Assembly: GCA_030267565.1 (NCBI GenBank)
Contig: BRXU01000003.1
Coordinates: forward strand, 620,001-684,000
Length of the DNA: 64,000 bases
DNA from: Pleodorina starrii
Taxonomy: Eukaryota > Chlorophyta > Chlorophyceae > Chlamydomonadales > Volvocaceae
Reading direction: 5' to 3'
The notes under the pieces were generated by a model. That model ran no database searches, was not told where the DNA came from, and worked only from the letters and a program-made list of their open reading frames with translations. The position numbers were made by a program, and so were the translations under genes. Shown piece by piece: positions 1-13,057 of this stretch; within the stretch, counting starts at the first letter, position 1; every line of letters begins with the position of its first letter.

Positions 1-239
1 AGGGAGGGAGGGAGGGAGGGAGGGAGGGAGGGAGGGAGGGAGGGAGAGTGGGAGGGAGGGAGGGAGGGAGGGAGGGAGGGAGGGAGGGAGGGAGGGAGGG
101 AGGGAGGGAGGGAGGGAGGGAGGGAGGGAGGGAGGGAGGGAGGGAGGGAGGGAGGGAGGGAGGGAGGGAGGGAGGGAGGGAGGGAGGGAGGGAGGGAGGG
201 AGGGAGGGAGGGAGGGAGGGAGGGAGGGAGGGAGGGAGG
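1..239. repeat. (AGGG)n tetranucleotide repeat
   Basis: About 60 copies of AGGG with one interruption near positions 46-52; it runs off the left edge of the window. It lies downstream of the AP2 exon on that gene's strand, so it is either intronic or 3' flanking. The long Gly-Arg-Glu reading frame across it is an artefact of the repeat. Confidence 0.97.
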
Positions 240-356
240 CGCACCCCTCGCTCGCCGCCCCGCTGAATATCCTACCGCAACGGCCTCCAACCACCCCAAC
301 CATTGTTGCGACCCCCCGCGCTCAAGACCGCTCAAGATCTCTCAAGATCTCCGATT

Positions 357-1850
357 TCAAATCTCTGTGCTAGCAAATCTCACCGCCCGCGGATTGGTCT
401 CATAGTCCAGGTAGGAGAAATTTGTCTTGGCCTTGGTGCCCTTCTGTACGATTGCCGCCGCGTCGTACGCAAGGCCCGCCTCGTGCGCCGTACCGAACGA
501 CCCCAGCCAGCGCCGCTTGTCGCCGTCGCGAATCTCCGCCGCAAACATGCCCCACTTCCGCATGCGCACCCCCACGTAGCCCGTCTGGTTGCGACACGGC
601 GAATCTTTGTCGACGTCGGCGGCGTCCAAACCGCCCATCATTCCGCCGCCACCGCCGCCGCCGCCTAGGTGGTGGTGGTGTGTGCCGCCAGCGACCAGGC
701 GCGCCACCGCCGCCGAGGCGCCAGAGGCCGGGGGCGACGGGGAGGAGCGCTTACGCTTGCGCGCCTCGCCGCCGCCGCCGCCGCCGCCGCCCTGCCCGTC
801 CAGGCCACCGCCGCCGCCGCCGCCGCCCTGCGCGTGCTGTGCTGCAGCGGCGACGGCGCTGCGCTGCGCCGCCATCAGCGCTGACGCCGCCGCCGCCTGT
901 ACGAGCGCGGCTTGAAGGTTGATGTTGCTGACGGCCAGGCCGCCTGCCGCAGCGCCAGCGGCGCCGCCGCCGCTGCTGCCGTCCGCGCCGCCGCCGCCGC
1001 TGCCCTGCCGCGCGGGCATGCCGCCGGCTCCGCCTGCCGCGCCGCCGCCGCCACCGGCGCCGCTGCCCCCGGACTGCTGCTTCGCCGCCAACGTCGCCAG
1101 GGCGGTCAGGCCGACGTTGTGGAGGGGCGCGGGCCGAGGCAGTTGCAGCCCCCCCGCACCTCCGCCGCCGCCGCCGCCGCCCTGACTGGCTGCAGCGCCG
1201 GCGGTCTGACTGGCCCCCCCTGCTGCAGTCAGCGCCGCCAGCATCGCCAACACATTGGGCGCCACGGTAATAGGCTGCTGCTGCTGCTGCGTTTGGTGAG
1301 CTTGTTGTTGTTGTTGCTGCTGCTGCGATTGTTGTTGTTGCTGTTGCTGCTGTGACGCCATCCCCGGCGCCGGCTGCTGCTGCTGCTGCTGTCCCCCTTG
1401 CGGCCCGAACGCTGAGCCCGACCCGCCCCCCGGCAGCGGACCCAAGCCCCCGTTGCCACCGCCGCCGCCGCCGCCGCCGCCCTGCATCGGCGGGGGCGGG
1501 CCAAGCACCAGCGGCGGCATGCCGTCACCGAGCCCGCCGCCGCCGCCGCTGCCGCCGGCAGCCGCCGTCGGCGGCGACAGGTCCTGCCCGCTGCCACCGC
1601 CTTGGTGGTTGTACGGCGGATACGGCCCCATGCCTCCGGCTCCGGAACCAGGGCTGGCGCCGTCGCGGAGCTCACCGCCGTTGAGTCCCACGGCGCGAGT
1701 TGGGGGCCCCAGAGCGGCCCCATGGGTCTGAAGCTGCCGCTGCTGCTGTTGAAGCTGCATCGTCTCGCCCGGAAGAGCGAGTTGGCCGGCGGGCTCGCCG
1801 CCGCCGCCGGTGACGGCGGCGACGCCGCTGCCGTTGGCAGCGTCAGTCAT
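357..1850 (-). CDS. AP2/ERF-domain transcription factor (3' end open)
   Basis: A single long exon starts with ATG at 1850. The first 420 residues are low complexity, with long Gly, Ala, Gln and His runs and a basic RKRKR stretch that may be a nuclear localisation signal. One AP2 DNA-binding domain occupies about residues 424-478: it begins [18 protein letters not shown], continues with WLGSF and the YDAAAI helix, and ends KAKTNF, all hallmarks of the family. The reading frame stops at 357, but a good donor (GCG|GTGAGA) at 384/383 directly after the domain suggests that the last few residues are intron and that coding continues to the left, beyond the repeat or the window. A nuclear DNA-binding regulator is inferred; its targets are unknown. 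Plant AP2 proteins often carry one or two domains, so a second repeat could lie in the missing part. Confidence 0.85.
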   Translation of the reverse strand: MTDAANGSGVAAVTGGGGEPAGQLALPGETMQLQQQQRQLQTHGAALGPPTRAVGLNGGELRDGASPGSGAGGMGPYPPYNHQGGGSGQDLSPPTAAAGGSGGGGGLGDGMPPLVLGPPPPMQGGGGGGGGGNGGLGPLPGGGSGSAFGPQGGQQQQQQPAPGMASQQQQQQQQSQQQQQQQQAHQTQQQQQPITVAPNVLAMLAALTAAGGASQTAGAAASQGGGGGGGGAGGLQLPRPAPLHNVGLTALATLAAKQQSGGSGAGGGGGAAGGAGGMPARQGSGGGGADGSSGGGAAGAAAGGLAVSNINLQAALVQAAAASALMAAQRSAVAAAAQHAQGGGGGGGGLDGQGGGGGGGGEARKRKRSSPSPPASGASAAVARLVAGGTHHHHLGGGGGGGGMMGGLDAADVDKDSPCRNQTGYVGVRMRKWGMFAAEIRDGDKRRWLGSFGTAHEAGLAYDAAAIVQKGTKAKTNFSYLDYETNPRAVRFASTEI

Positions 1851-4800
1851 AGATGAGTAGACCGTCGGGAGGAGCTCAGCGGGGAGATGGTGCGATGGTG
1901 GCGGCGGCGGCGTTCCTCGGCTGCCGCAACGCTAGGCATGGCCAGAGATGGGTCGGGCGCGGAGGCGGGATGGCCAGCCGCCGCTCGAGCGTCCTGTACC
2001 CGACTATGTCCGAGACTCTGCCCCAGCGCTGTGCCCGATATGTTGTAGGAGTGGAGCCGTGGACTGGCGTGCGATGCGGACCGTGTGATGCGGACCGGGT
2101 TCACGGCTTCAGAGCTGTCCCCCGGAATAGAGAAGGCTTCGGTGGCCCAGATTCCAAGCTGAGAGGGGGAAGTGGAGAGCGGGGGGAGTACGGCTGATGG
2201 AAAGCTGGATGCACCAGCGGCAGCCGGGGAGTTTACCTGCGGGGCAGGGTCGCGAATTGAACGTATGTGTCAAGTGTCACCATGGGCGTGTGGCAAAGGC
2301 GTCGGGCAAGAAGGAGGCTCTTGGGGGAGGGGAGGAGGGGGGAAAGCCGGTCGAAGGTGGTCGAGATGGCCGGGGAGGGTGATGCCCCACAACTTTTGGG
2401 GAGTTGTGGAGGCGGCGGCCTCGCGCGAAGCGCTGCGGTATCCATCGTCGTGGTTCGAAGGGACAGCATACTCTCAGTTGGGGTGGCATTTTGGGACGCC
2501 AGACCCACGTCTGCGCGCCTGCAAACAATGTAATCTGCAAAGGCCCTCCTCTCGGCGGCCAGCACCGCATCAATGCCTTTTATCCTCCATCAAAGAAGAA
2601 AAGTAGGCGCACTGCTCGTAATTATCATTAGATCACCTTGCAGTGCCCTCCCCAACGGGTTCATGCCTACCCGGCGTTTACGCTCTGCTGCAAACGATCA
2701 CGCTGATCAAGATGGCCAGCCTTGGAACATCTAAGAAATAAAAGGTCGTAGTGCTAGGGGTGCCGATGCGCTACAAGTGGCGCGCTGGGCCGCTTGTCAT
2801 GCTGCGCGCCCACCGCAGGGATTCGCTCATCACATACATGATTTAGGTTATTATGGATGCGAACATAAACGCATATTACTGATACGTGCCGAAACATTGA
2901 AGCATTGGCGCATGTGAACACAAGTCCTCCCCCACTGCCCTACAGCCCTGCAGAATGCCGGAAGTTGTGAAGCCCAAGCTGCCACCATAAACCAACATGG
3001 CAAATTGTTCAGGAATACGAGAGCATTTATTGTGACAGGAGGCGGGAACACGAGCGGCTGCTCAGCCAAGCGAGTCCATGTGAAGCCAACACAGAAATTT
3101 CCTGCGTACCTCGAGTATAAGACCGCGATGTTGATCTGCAGGGCCTTTAAATGACGCCCACCAGCCCGCACGCCCGTCAGCCCGGGCGGTGTGGTGAGCG
3201 CCCTGGTAAAAGCACGTTGACAGCAACCAGGAAACCGGTAACGTGCGGCAGTAAGCCCTATCGTACTCAAAGTTGTGTTACAGTGTTCAGTGCTTCCAGT
3301 TTGCGGCCCGCCCGCCTGAGGCGACTTGAGTGACAACTTGCCCGTACTGTACCGACCCAGTACTCAAGACTGGAGAACTTCAAGGGACCAATGTACCCCG
3401 AAGTGCCACAGAGTATTTGACCAATGGGTACTACGCAAATAATTGCCACGACCTCCGCGGGGGAACTGTGTTCGGCCCCAACAACGCCAGATACTGCTGG
3501 ACCGGCCTGCCTTTACAGCACCGCGAAGCTTGGAGCGTCAAATTCCAATCCAATGCATGGTCCGTGCAGTGCAAGGGCTGGAGACTGACTGGGTCCTCGA
3601 TCTGGGCCCTCAACTCTGGCAGTTGACGATTGTCATGGCGCTTTATAACGCGTTGACCGGCGCCTCGGGCGCAGCAACGTATCACACCGTGGTTGCTTGC
3701 GTGCCCACACAGTTCTTACAACGACGTTCTGACCCTCCGGGGGGTTATTGTCGTCTCAAAGCAAACGCCATCGCGTAAATCACGTCGGCGGGTGGGTTGG
3801 GGCCTCGCCAGAGCAGCAGCGCTCCACTCCCTTGGCCTGCGTTTGGCCTTGCTCGCGATAAGCTTCGCATCGCACCCTCGCACGCACACACCACGGCGGT
3901 GACGCTGGCCAGAAGCCCGGAACGCCGTGCTGCCCTGAACTGCGTGACCCCGACCTCGCACCCGGCCTTTCCAACCACCCACCCCCAATCATTCATTGCT
4001 GTCCCCAGTCCAATACCATACCATTGCCCATGCTTGCGCGCGTGCTTGCGCTGCAAGGCATCCGCAGCACACGTGTCCAAGGAGTGACTGTCTTCCCCGG
4101 GCTGGCGGGCTGGCTAGCAGGGCCGGGAGCAGCTCCGGTCGCCTCAAGCCCCGCTGCCAGGCCCGCTGCTGAGGCGTCTGCGGCCCTTGGTGACCATTGC
4201 CGTTGCCGCGTCCGGAACTTCGGATGGGCCCTTCGCTTGGACCCACGTCCGGTTGAGGACCGGCTCGCCGGTGCGTCGCAGGAGCTCCCAACTAAGCCGT
4301 CCATCTCTTATCCCTCTGCTGTGGATACTGGCTATCCGGGGATTGCCCCGAAGTTTGGAGGCTGGCCCGGCTGGGAGGCTCTGATTGTTCTGGGCCCGCT
4401 GTCCGCGATTTGCACTAAGGCCGCTGCGGCAGTGTCGTCTGCGCGTCACCATCACACGAGCACCGCTGATCCTGCGGGCCCGGTTGGGTCTTGGCTCTTG
4501 GGTGGGAGGCGACACGGCGGGCGGTGCCTCGGGCTGCGAGGCGACCCCAAGGAGCGCCCTCCTCCACCTCCTCCTCCGTCCGGCCCTTTGCCCATTGGAT
4601 GGCGCCCATTCAAAAAGACTACCGATACGGCGCCAAACTGGAGGGAAGCAGCAGACAGAGAGAGAGAGAGAGAGAGCGCCGAGGTCTGAATTTCCACCGT
4701 TGTCGGGTCCATCCATCCATCCATCCATTCAGGGACGGCCTCGGCCCAGCGGCACACAGCCCAGCGGCCGCGGCCGCGCGTATCACTCGCTCGCTCTCAT

Positions 4801-7547
4801 GTGCGTGTGTGTGGCTCCGTGTGTGCGTGTGTGCGGCTCAGTGTGTCCCACAAAATCACGCTCGGCAGCGGCACACAGCAAACGCCACCAACCTCGCGGT
4901 GCCACGCAGGACGCAAATTGCTCCCGATGATTCCCGAGGAGCCGCAGGAGCTCTTCAGCGCCAGTGCTGTTCAGTGGGTCGGTCAGCCAGCCCGCACGTG
5001 TGGTCCGCATACCTGTGTGTTGTGTGTTTTGTGTGTGTGTGTGTGCTCGTGCGCGCACGCACCCAGCCACCTCCGGCCCTTGGCCCCCCCCCTGGAGCCT
5101 CCTCTCCCTCCCCCTGGAGCCGAGCCACCCACAAACGACCAATCACTCAAACCTCAGTCCATGTCAGTCCACGTCAGCTACTCGAATCGTAAAACGACGA
5201 TGAAAGTACGGCAGTGGGAGCAAATCCACGAACTCCATTGGCAGATCCCAAGATCCCGAGATCTCCAGCCCCAAAACGGCAGCAGCAGCGGCAGCGGCAG
5301 GGCTGCCTCCTCCCCACATCGCTCCTCCATGTTGTCTTATGGACAACCCTCCACCCACCCACCCCAATTAGTGTGTGTGTGTGAGTGTGTGCGTGTGTGT
5401 GTGTGTGTGTGTGCCACCGTCGACACTCAAAAGTCTGACGACCCCAACACGAGTCCAGCGGGCGCACCCGACTGAGGGGCCGGGTGGGGTCGAGTCGAGT
5501 CGGGTCGAGGTGAATCGAGTTGGGGGATTGCTGGACCGGCGTTCCCCAATCCCGGGGGGGGGGGCCCACCCCAGGTGGCAAGGGGTGGTCACCCCGAGCC
5601 ACACGGTGGGGTCCCATGGGGGGGGTCCAATCCAAGCATCCCTCGAACGAGGGCGGTCGCAGCTCCAAACACGACACCGCTCGTCCACTCCACTCAAAGC
5701 CTTTCCCCCACACATGCACACACACGCGCACCGCAAACCCTGAGTTCCACACGCAACCAAGCCCCCGTGAGGATGTGGAGGTGGGTTTGCGGGGACTGTC
5801 GACCCCGGGCCGGGGACGGCCGGGGGCGCCTTTTCGTTGCCCTCCCCTTCGCCGCCGCCGCCAAATCAGACCACACCCAGCGGGAGGCTATCGGCGGGTC
5901 TCAAATACGAACAGCAGCGGGTGGGTGGGTGGGTGGGTGGCTGGGTACATGGACATCTCCCCGACCACCCCGAGGGGTGGAGCAGCTCCAGCTCCGACCC
6001 CCAGGAGGCATCCCCCGGCTGCCGTCTGCACGAACGCCCCTTTTGCGAGGAACCCCGGGGGTAACGCCAGGCAGCCAGCTGTGCAGTTCAGCGCCCCTCA
6101 TCCTCCCCATCCTCACCCAAACACAAGCGCAGGTCAGTGCACCACCCGGCACACAGCACTTGGAAGGCAGTCAGGCACCATCGTGCGACATACACACACA
6201 ACACACACTCTGTTGCACACACACACTCAGTGGTTCACGTTACGCACACGCCGCGCCCCCCTCCCCTCCAATACACACAGCAGTGCTGCTCCCACCCCCG
6301 ACAACGCACTCATGAACACCACCACCAGCACTTACACCCCCCTGCCACATCGCGCCTGCCCCCGACAGCCCCACAAGGCCCTTCCCCAACAACGAAACGG
6401 GCTCCGCTTCACCCACTCCCACTTCCGCACGCATACCACCCTCGGGGGGTTCGTAACAAATCTCACTAACTAACTAATCAACCAACCAAAGGAGGGGAGG
6501 GCGACCAGCCAATCCAACCACTGCCAGACCCGAGTAATGCGGCCAGCCGCCATTTCCCACCACCACCTGCCACCCCCCACCGCGCGCCCGGTCAAAAAGA
6601 TGCCCATGCCCTCCCCTCCCTCCCTTCCAGGTCACCACTTCGTCCCTCGGACGCAACGGACGGAACGCAACTCCACCACCAGGGAGGGGTCTTCGCTCCC
6701 CGCTTCTAGTCGCCAGTTGCCGGTTGTCAGTCCCCCACCACCAGAATAAGGGGTTTGTCCTCGCCGTCCTCGGGCCGCGTAGGGTCACAAAAGGGTCCGC
6801 CCCCTCTCTCCCTTCAAAACAAAGAACAGCCCCCCACCCACCCACCCAAACACCACGGGTGCGAGAATGCATGCGACGCTGCTGCTGCGAGCCTCCTCCA
6901 CCAACACCATCTCCACCTCCGCCTCGTCTTCTTCTTAACGCTCCTCCTTCCCTACCCCCCCCCGCTCTTACCCACCCGGTACACGCCACCACCACCCGCC
7001 TTCCCCCTCCACGACACCCCGACGGCCAGTTCACCCCTCCTCCTCCCCCTCCTCCTGCCGGCCGCTGTCGCGAGCACGGGCCCGCCGCTAAAACTCTAAA
7101 ACCCACAAGCTACCGCTATTACTAATGGGGGGCTTTCCAGGCCCTTGGCATCAATCAACCCTTCAGCCATCCAATCGAGAGACCGAGAGAGCGGACTGAG
7201 GAGGGCAAGCAGGTAGGCAGGCAGGCAGGGAGGTGCGGGAGGTGAGGTGAGGGAGGTGCGACCGCCACCCAAGCCCCCTTCGCTGCGGTTGCGATTGCGG
7301 TGTCCATCCAGGCCGGATATGTGGGTTGGATATGTGGGTTGGATCAGAGGAGGAGGTAAACCCCCACAACCGACCCAGCCCCAGCCCGTCCCCATCGTGC
7401 GCTCTCCCCATACCGCCCTCCCCCACGTGGATGGACGGATGGACGGACGGATGGATGGGTGCGGCTTCGCGTCGCCGCCGCTGCTGCTGCTGCTCCGCTG
7501 CTCGTGCTGCTCCGCTGCTGCTGCAGCTCGTGTGCTCGTGCCGCTGC
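1851..7547. other. Intergenic region, AP2 to HAD gene
   Basis: No supportable gene. It holds the 5' side of the AP2 gene and the 3' side of the HAD gene, with many simple repeats: (AG)n near 4659, (CATC)n near 4711, (GT)n near 5026 and 5371, (GGGT)n near 5919, and (CA)-rich tracts from 6180 to 6240. A Cys-rich open frame on the plus strand at 3330-3626 (no ATG, 98 codons, with CPYC and NNCHDLRGG motifs) could be one exon of an unrecognised gene, but no partner exon or splice chain is evident. A TTACA at 6332-6336, read TGTAA on the minus strand, is a possible polyadenylation signal for the HAD gene. Confidence 0.5.
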
Positions 7548-9171
7548 TCAGCTGTCCCCGGGTGCCAATGTGGGGTGTCTGAGGGCGGGTGCCAGTGTGG
7601 CGAGCTGCTGCTCCACCTCCCCCCAGTCACGAACCACCCGGATGAGCTCCGAATTGTGCACACTGGGGCGGGAGGGCGGGAGAGGGCGGAAAGAGAGGGC
7701 GGGTGAGGGCGGAAGGAGAGGGCGGGAGGGGCGGAGACAGACAGCGGTCGACGCAGCGAAAGAGGTGGCGCAATAAGGCCGCATCCGCCGAGTGGAGGAG
7801 GGCGGAGGGTGCGTGAGTGAGTGCGGGGACAGGACAGGACAGGACAAGACAGGGGGGCAGTGAGATGAGCTCATCTGGCCCCTCAGGCACCTCATGGGGA
7901 GGGGCCCAGCGGGGAGGGCGCATCCCGCTTTCTCTCACCGGCGAGGTCGCTGTCTCTCACTCCCTCCCCCCCTCGCTCTCTCCCCCCCGCCCGCTCTCTC
8001 TCCACCCCCTCTTCCCCCTCCCTCCCTCCGCGGCTCTCTCACCCCGAGGCGGGCAGTTTGCTCCAGGGATAGGCGCCCTCCCAGTCGTACAGCAACACAT
8101 TGATGCCCGCCGCCGCGCACTCCAGCGCGTACGAGGGGTTGTCGTCAATCAGCACCCGCGCACCGATATTCCTGAGGCAGCAGCAGTTAGGGAGGGGGCA
8201 GGAAGCAGCAGCGGGAACCAAGAGGCAGCAGACAGCACCAGGCAGCAAGCGTTCAGTGATATGTGATGCGGGATGGCGCTTTTCTTCGACGCCCTCCGCC
8301 CCCTTCTGCCAGCCAGCGAAAGGACGGGGGGAGGCGTGCGAGGGAGAGGGCGGCGCGCACCCACCCCCCGTGTGCCCACCCACCCACCCACCATTCAACC
8401 CAGCAACCACTTACTTCCCCCCCCCCCCGCCACTCCCAACCCACCCACCAACGCTCGCCCCAAAACCCCTCCCAGACCCCAAACCCCAACTCCTCTCCCC
8501 CCCGCCCCCCTCCCCCTCCCCTTCACACCCACTTGCAAATGTCCGACTTCTTGCGGCTCTTCCCCTCCAGCGCAAAGTGGTTTCCAAAGTACACCTCCTG
8601 GAACAGCCCCGAGTAGTGGCGGTCCAGCCAGTCCAGCGTCACGTCCTGAATCACGTGCTGCCGACTCGTCACCACCACCAACTCATAGTCCGACTCGGAA
8701 AGACGGGTCAACGTCTCCAGGGCACCTGCGGAGGAGGAGGAGGAGGAGGAGAGGGGCCGGAGGAGGAGGAGAGGGGGAGGTGCGGGGAGTGAAAAGCGCA
8801 TTCGACGAACCGCAGGGCCCCGTAATTGGAAAGTAGCCCGGAAAGGAACCCTTGAAACCCGACAACCCCTTCCCCCCGTGCTCTCAACCCAGCCCAACCA
8901 AACCCAACCCAAGCCCCACCCACCATCTCTACCTGGTACGACCGCCATGTCCCCCCCAAGCTAACCCCCACACACACACACACCCCTACACACACCTACC
9001 CATCATCCCCACCCACCTGGTATGACCGGTATTCCCCCCGTGAAGTGCTGCGACTCAAAGAACTCGTGGACAATCTGATTGGAGCGCTCCTGAGAGCAAC
9101 CCCAGATCTGATACGGAGGAGGACAGCAGGGGGAGGGGGAGGGAGGGGGGGTTTCTCGCACGTCTCCACCA

Positions 9172-9202
<31 letters not shown>

Positions 9203-10535
9203 CTCCAGACGTCGAAGAGCCCAACGGACCCAACGGAAGCAGTCCCCGGTCACAGACCTGGGTACAGACCCGGCCCCGCTGTGGGGCCCGGCCGGGCCCG
9301 GGCCCGCACGGGCAGCCCAGCCCCCTCCCCTTCCCTCCCTCCCCCTGTCGATGCGCCCCCCAAGGTGGCTGGCTGCAACGGAGGTGGGGTTCATCGGCAG
9401 CGGCGTGTCGCACCCCCCGCCAGGCAACATTGCAGCCAGGCAGCCTCCCGTCCCTTCCCCGCCCCTCCCCTCCCCGCCCCTCCCCTCCCAGGCGCCCTTT
9501 TCCTCACACCCAGACAACACCGCAGCCACCCCCGGCCGCCTGGACCCTACCGTACAATGTCGTACCTTTGCAAATTCGTAGATCCAGTAGTCGCCCACCT
9601 TGTACTCCATGCCGTACCGGTCCTTGCAGAACAGGTTCAGCGCGTACACGAAGCGGCCCAGCACTGTGTGCAAGAGAGGTGGGGGCGAGAGACAGACAGA
9701 CAGGCACACATAAGGACAGACAGACAGACAGACAGACAGACAAGCGGAGAGGGAGGGGATGAGCGATGATGTGGGTGTGGCTGTGGGTGTGGGTGTGGCT
9801 GCGGGTGTGGCTAAGGCCGGCAGGGCTCGGGCAGGAGAAGGTGGCTCGTCGACGCCGCCGCTCCGCTCCCAGCGCGCTCCATTCCCTGCTGCCGCTGTGG
9901 CTGCTCGTTGAACCCTCTCCTGTATGCCAGGCTCTCCGTGCACAGCCCCGGCTGCTGTTACTCCTGGTACCTCCGAGCACAGCCCCGGCTGCAGCTGCCA
10001 GCCGTGTACCCGCAGCGAAACCCCTCCATCCCCCCATCCCAGAGGGGATGCACGCAGGGGCGGGTGCGCGAGCCAGGCAAGGCGGGCAGCTGTCGGGAAG
10101 GGGGGGAGCCTGCGGGCTGCTTGCGGGAATCCCCCTCACACCGCCGCTCCCCGAAGAGTAAAATGCGCCATGAGGATGTGGGGAGAGTGCGCGCGCGGAT
10201 TGACTGGTGCGGCGTAAAGCGGGGTGTCCGGTCGCACCTTCATCGACGTCAACGGCAACTCGCAATCGGGTGTCCTGGTTCGCGGCCGCCGGCCGCGCGG
10301 TGCCTGACGTTGATACAAGCGAGCTGTTGAGGCTTGGCGATCCACTCCAGGCCCGGATGTCCGGCGCACGGCGACGGCTGGCAGGTGTAGAGACGATTGA
10401 GCTGGGCGACGGCGATTGCGTTGTACAGAGGCGGCGGACGAATGGGCAGGCTCTGACTATACCACATCGAACAGCAGCCTCTTCCCTGTGAGCTACGGCC
10501 TGGGCCGCCCGGCAGTGGAGGCCTGGGCGCCCCAT
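7548..10535 (-). CDS. HAD-superfamily 5'-nucleotidase (NT5C-like), six exons
   Basis: Exons on the minus strand are 10535-10238, 9663-9566, 9107-9017, 8725-8533, 8171-8043 and 7662-7548. All junctions are GT-AG and keep phase, giving 307 residues. HAD motif I is VAVDVDE (Asp96 and Asp98 as nucleophile and acid), split by intron 1. Motif II is in VVVTSRQ, the motif III Lys is in GKSRKKSD, and motif IV is VLIDDNPSY. The order EFAKIWGC, IPGALETL, GNHFALEG, YPWSK and WGEVEQQL is that of plant proteins with the NT5C domain, which dephosphorylate (deoxy)nucleotide-like substrates; the true substrate is not known. About 90 residues before motif I are rich in Arg, Ala and Ser and look like an organelle transit peptide, so targeting is inferred. 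The ATG at 10535 is the nearest in-frame Met and is the least certain part. Intron 1 carries (GACA)n near 9715. Confidence 0.85.
9713..9812. repeat. (GACA)n and GGGTGT-rich simple repeats
   Basis: A (GACA)n tract near 9715-9741 is followed by a GTGGGTGTGGCT-rich stretch near 9771-9812. Both lie in intron 1 of the HAD gene. The long minus-strand open frame through this area is noncoding apart from the short HAD exons. Confidence 0.8.
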
Positions 10536-13057
10536 GCCGCCCGGGCTCAAAACAAGGGTTGAGGCAACTAGTGGCTCTGTGCGCAGCCACGCGGTCTTAA
10601 AATTGGACTGTATGCGGTTTAAAAGGCCGGTGAGTGCCGTTTTTCCTGAGTCGCTCAATGCAGCCAACAAGCAACTGGCTGGGCCTTCCTTCGCAGGCGG
10701 CACCAGCAGCACAATGCAAGGCTTCCTAGTAGTAACAGACAACTTAAAGATGAAAAGTAGTTGCACAATGCGGGTGCGGCGAAGGTAGCCGTGCTCGTCG
10801 TGTACGCCAAAGCCGTTGGCTTGAATTCTTGAAATGGTCAAAGCAGCTGGAGCCCGCACGCCGACAGTCAGATGTGTATTTACATCGTACTGAAAAATTG
10901 TTATGCCATAGACCGTTACATTTGCGCGTTTGTAGCGCCAAGGCTGTTGCGTTTGGTGCTGGAAGAGGTTGCACCACGTGTTACGTCCTCTTCGCATTCC
11001 GTCTTTATGCCGTGTGCTTAGATGTCATGCTTGATAATTCAAAGCTATTCGCTGTTCATGGAGAGATTCCTGCGCGGTCAAAGCCCAGAATGCCTTCCGG
11101 CATGCCCGCCAACCAACCGAAAGGAGTCCCCAATGGCGCAGCCCTGTGTCCAACTTACCTGTCGAATATTAGTATGCTGGAAAGGCCTGCTGCGTTTCCA
11201 AAGCCCTGGAGCCGCGAAAACCCTAAGCTGTCGCATCCATGCATCTCCTTCGCACTTCCTGAACTGCAGCCAACAAAACAGGGCCAGTGCTGGATTTGGA
11301 AGCTCGGCATGCAAGTTGACACCACTTATGATTTTCCAAGCGCGAAGGGCAGAGTATAATGCACGGTGTGGACGCGACGCGGGGCCATGGGGGTGCGGGC
11401 GGAGGACGCCGCTCGAGGTGGCACAGCGGGCCGTGAAGTTCGCTCGCAAAGAACTCGCTCGCTGCAGTGGAGACTCTCCAGTCGACCGACGCACACGTGC
11501 GGACTGACCACATCCATCCGCCGAGCCACACACGCATACACGGCCCCCTTTTACAGTGCATGACTCCAGACGCACGGCAGCCACTGCCACTCCACACGTG
11601 TGCGCTTCGAGCCATGCCCGGGCACTGAGCCGCAAGGCCGCTGAGCGCTGAGAGCGCTCAGTCCCAAGTGGCTGCAGAGCCTCTGGCCTGGCGCGGCGGT
11701 GACCCGTGGAAGCCAACCCCACAAGTCAAGAAGTTTAAGACAGGCAGACAGACAAACCTGTGCGTCACTTCCTGCGCAAACCCTGCGCGTGTTTTGCTTT
11801 TCTTTGTTTCACCGCAGCCGGATATTGCGGCGGGCGTCAGCGAACACCAAACAGCTCTCGGGGACAAGACGATGGCAAAGCGAGCGCAAGGCGCAAGGCG
11901 CCGCGGATGCGGACCTAGGACTGGCCGGTGGCCGCAGAGTGGGACAGAGGTCGACAGCGGGCAGAGACTCAAACTAGTCAATCAAAATCCCCCGGGGCAC
12001 CGCACCGCCTGTAAAAGTATCTCCTAGTAAATAGTACATCATCATCCTTAGCCAACCCATTAGGGTCGTCGCGGGTGGACCTTTTGGATCAACCGCCACT
12101 GAAAAACGAGTCACGGGTTGTTTCGGTGACTGGGCTAGGCTTCTAAATGCCTGCGCCCTCAAGATTCAGGTTGAAGCATGTGATCAGGCCAAAACATGAA
12201 AGGCCGCGAGCCGCAGCCGCAACAATCGAAAGTTACGTCCGATGGTGTCGTGGCCGTGAGGTGCCTGCAGCCTTCGTTTGCTGTGTGCCCTTCGAGAGCT
12301 CAGTGCCGCCGCGTTGTTTCCTGTCGGACACCTTCCTCCCGCTTCCACCATAAAGCCGTAAAGCGGAAACAGTACTGTTAAAAGCCCCGCGCAGAGCAGG
12401 ATACGCAAAGCAGAAAGGCGAGCCACGTGAGGGCCCTCGTCTGTCCTCGTCGGCGCCGCCTGTTCCTCGGGAGGGCTGCTGTATCCTGTATGACGTCTTC
12501 CTGCCGGCGCAAGTACCAGAGAGCGGCACAGGGGGCGAAGGTCCAATCACGGCGCCGTAGAGCCTTAGAGCTCTACGGATCCATTCTCGGCGGCCGATTG
12601 GAAGCGGTTGGGCACGTCACAGCGGAAGCGAGGCAGACTGACAGACAGACAGACAGACAGATAGATAGAGGAGGAAAGACCTCGACCTCTAGCAAGAATC
12701 GGCCGGGAGCGCGCTCGCGGCGTGACAGGCGGAGAGCAGCAGCATCGCGCACTGGCCCCACGCGTGCACGCCGCTGTATGCACCCCCTACAGAGAGGTAC
12801 AGAGCGCAAAAACGAACCCCCAATCCGCACCCATCACGAATCGCCAATGACATCACGGAAGAACACAAAACGCCGTCCAAAGCCCAAACCACTCTCCACC
12901 CGTGATCCTCCGTGATGAACGTGGTGGCCTGAGCCCCCGACCACCGTCGTGCACCAGCTCGCTTTCCTCTCCCTAACAAGCACCACCACAGCAACGTGGC
13001 AGCTCAAAAATCAAAGCCCTTTAATCAAACGGGGTTCCCTGGTCGACCCAGATCATA
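10536..13057. other. Divergent intergenic region, HAD and BTB genes
   Basis: 2.5 kb between the start of the HAD gene (minus) and the start of the BTB gene (plus); promoters for both must lie here. A (GACA)n(GATA)n tract sits at about 12640-12668. No open frame resembles a known family, and none can be joined to another by splice sites. No clear TATA element was picked out. Confidence 0.45.

Noticed and set aside
48..266. Gly-Arg-Glu repeat protein at the left edge
   Set aside because: It is a pure translation of (AGGG)n with no other coding evidence.
3330..3626. Cys-rich small secreted protein
   Set aside because: There is no ATG, signal peptide or splice partner, and no recognised domain; kept only as a remark in the intergenic note.
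9504..10997. 497-codon minus-strand open frame as one gene
   Set aside because: Only its 10535-10238 part is coding as HAD exon 1; motif I splices at 10238 to 9663, and the remaining frame reads through GACA repeats in the intron.
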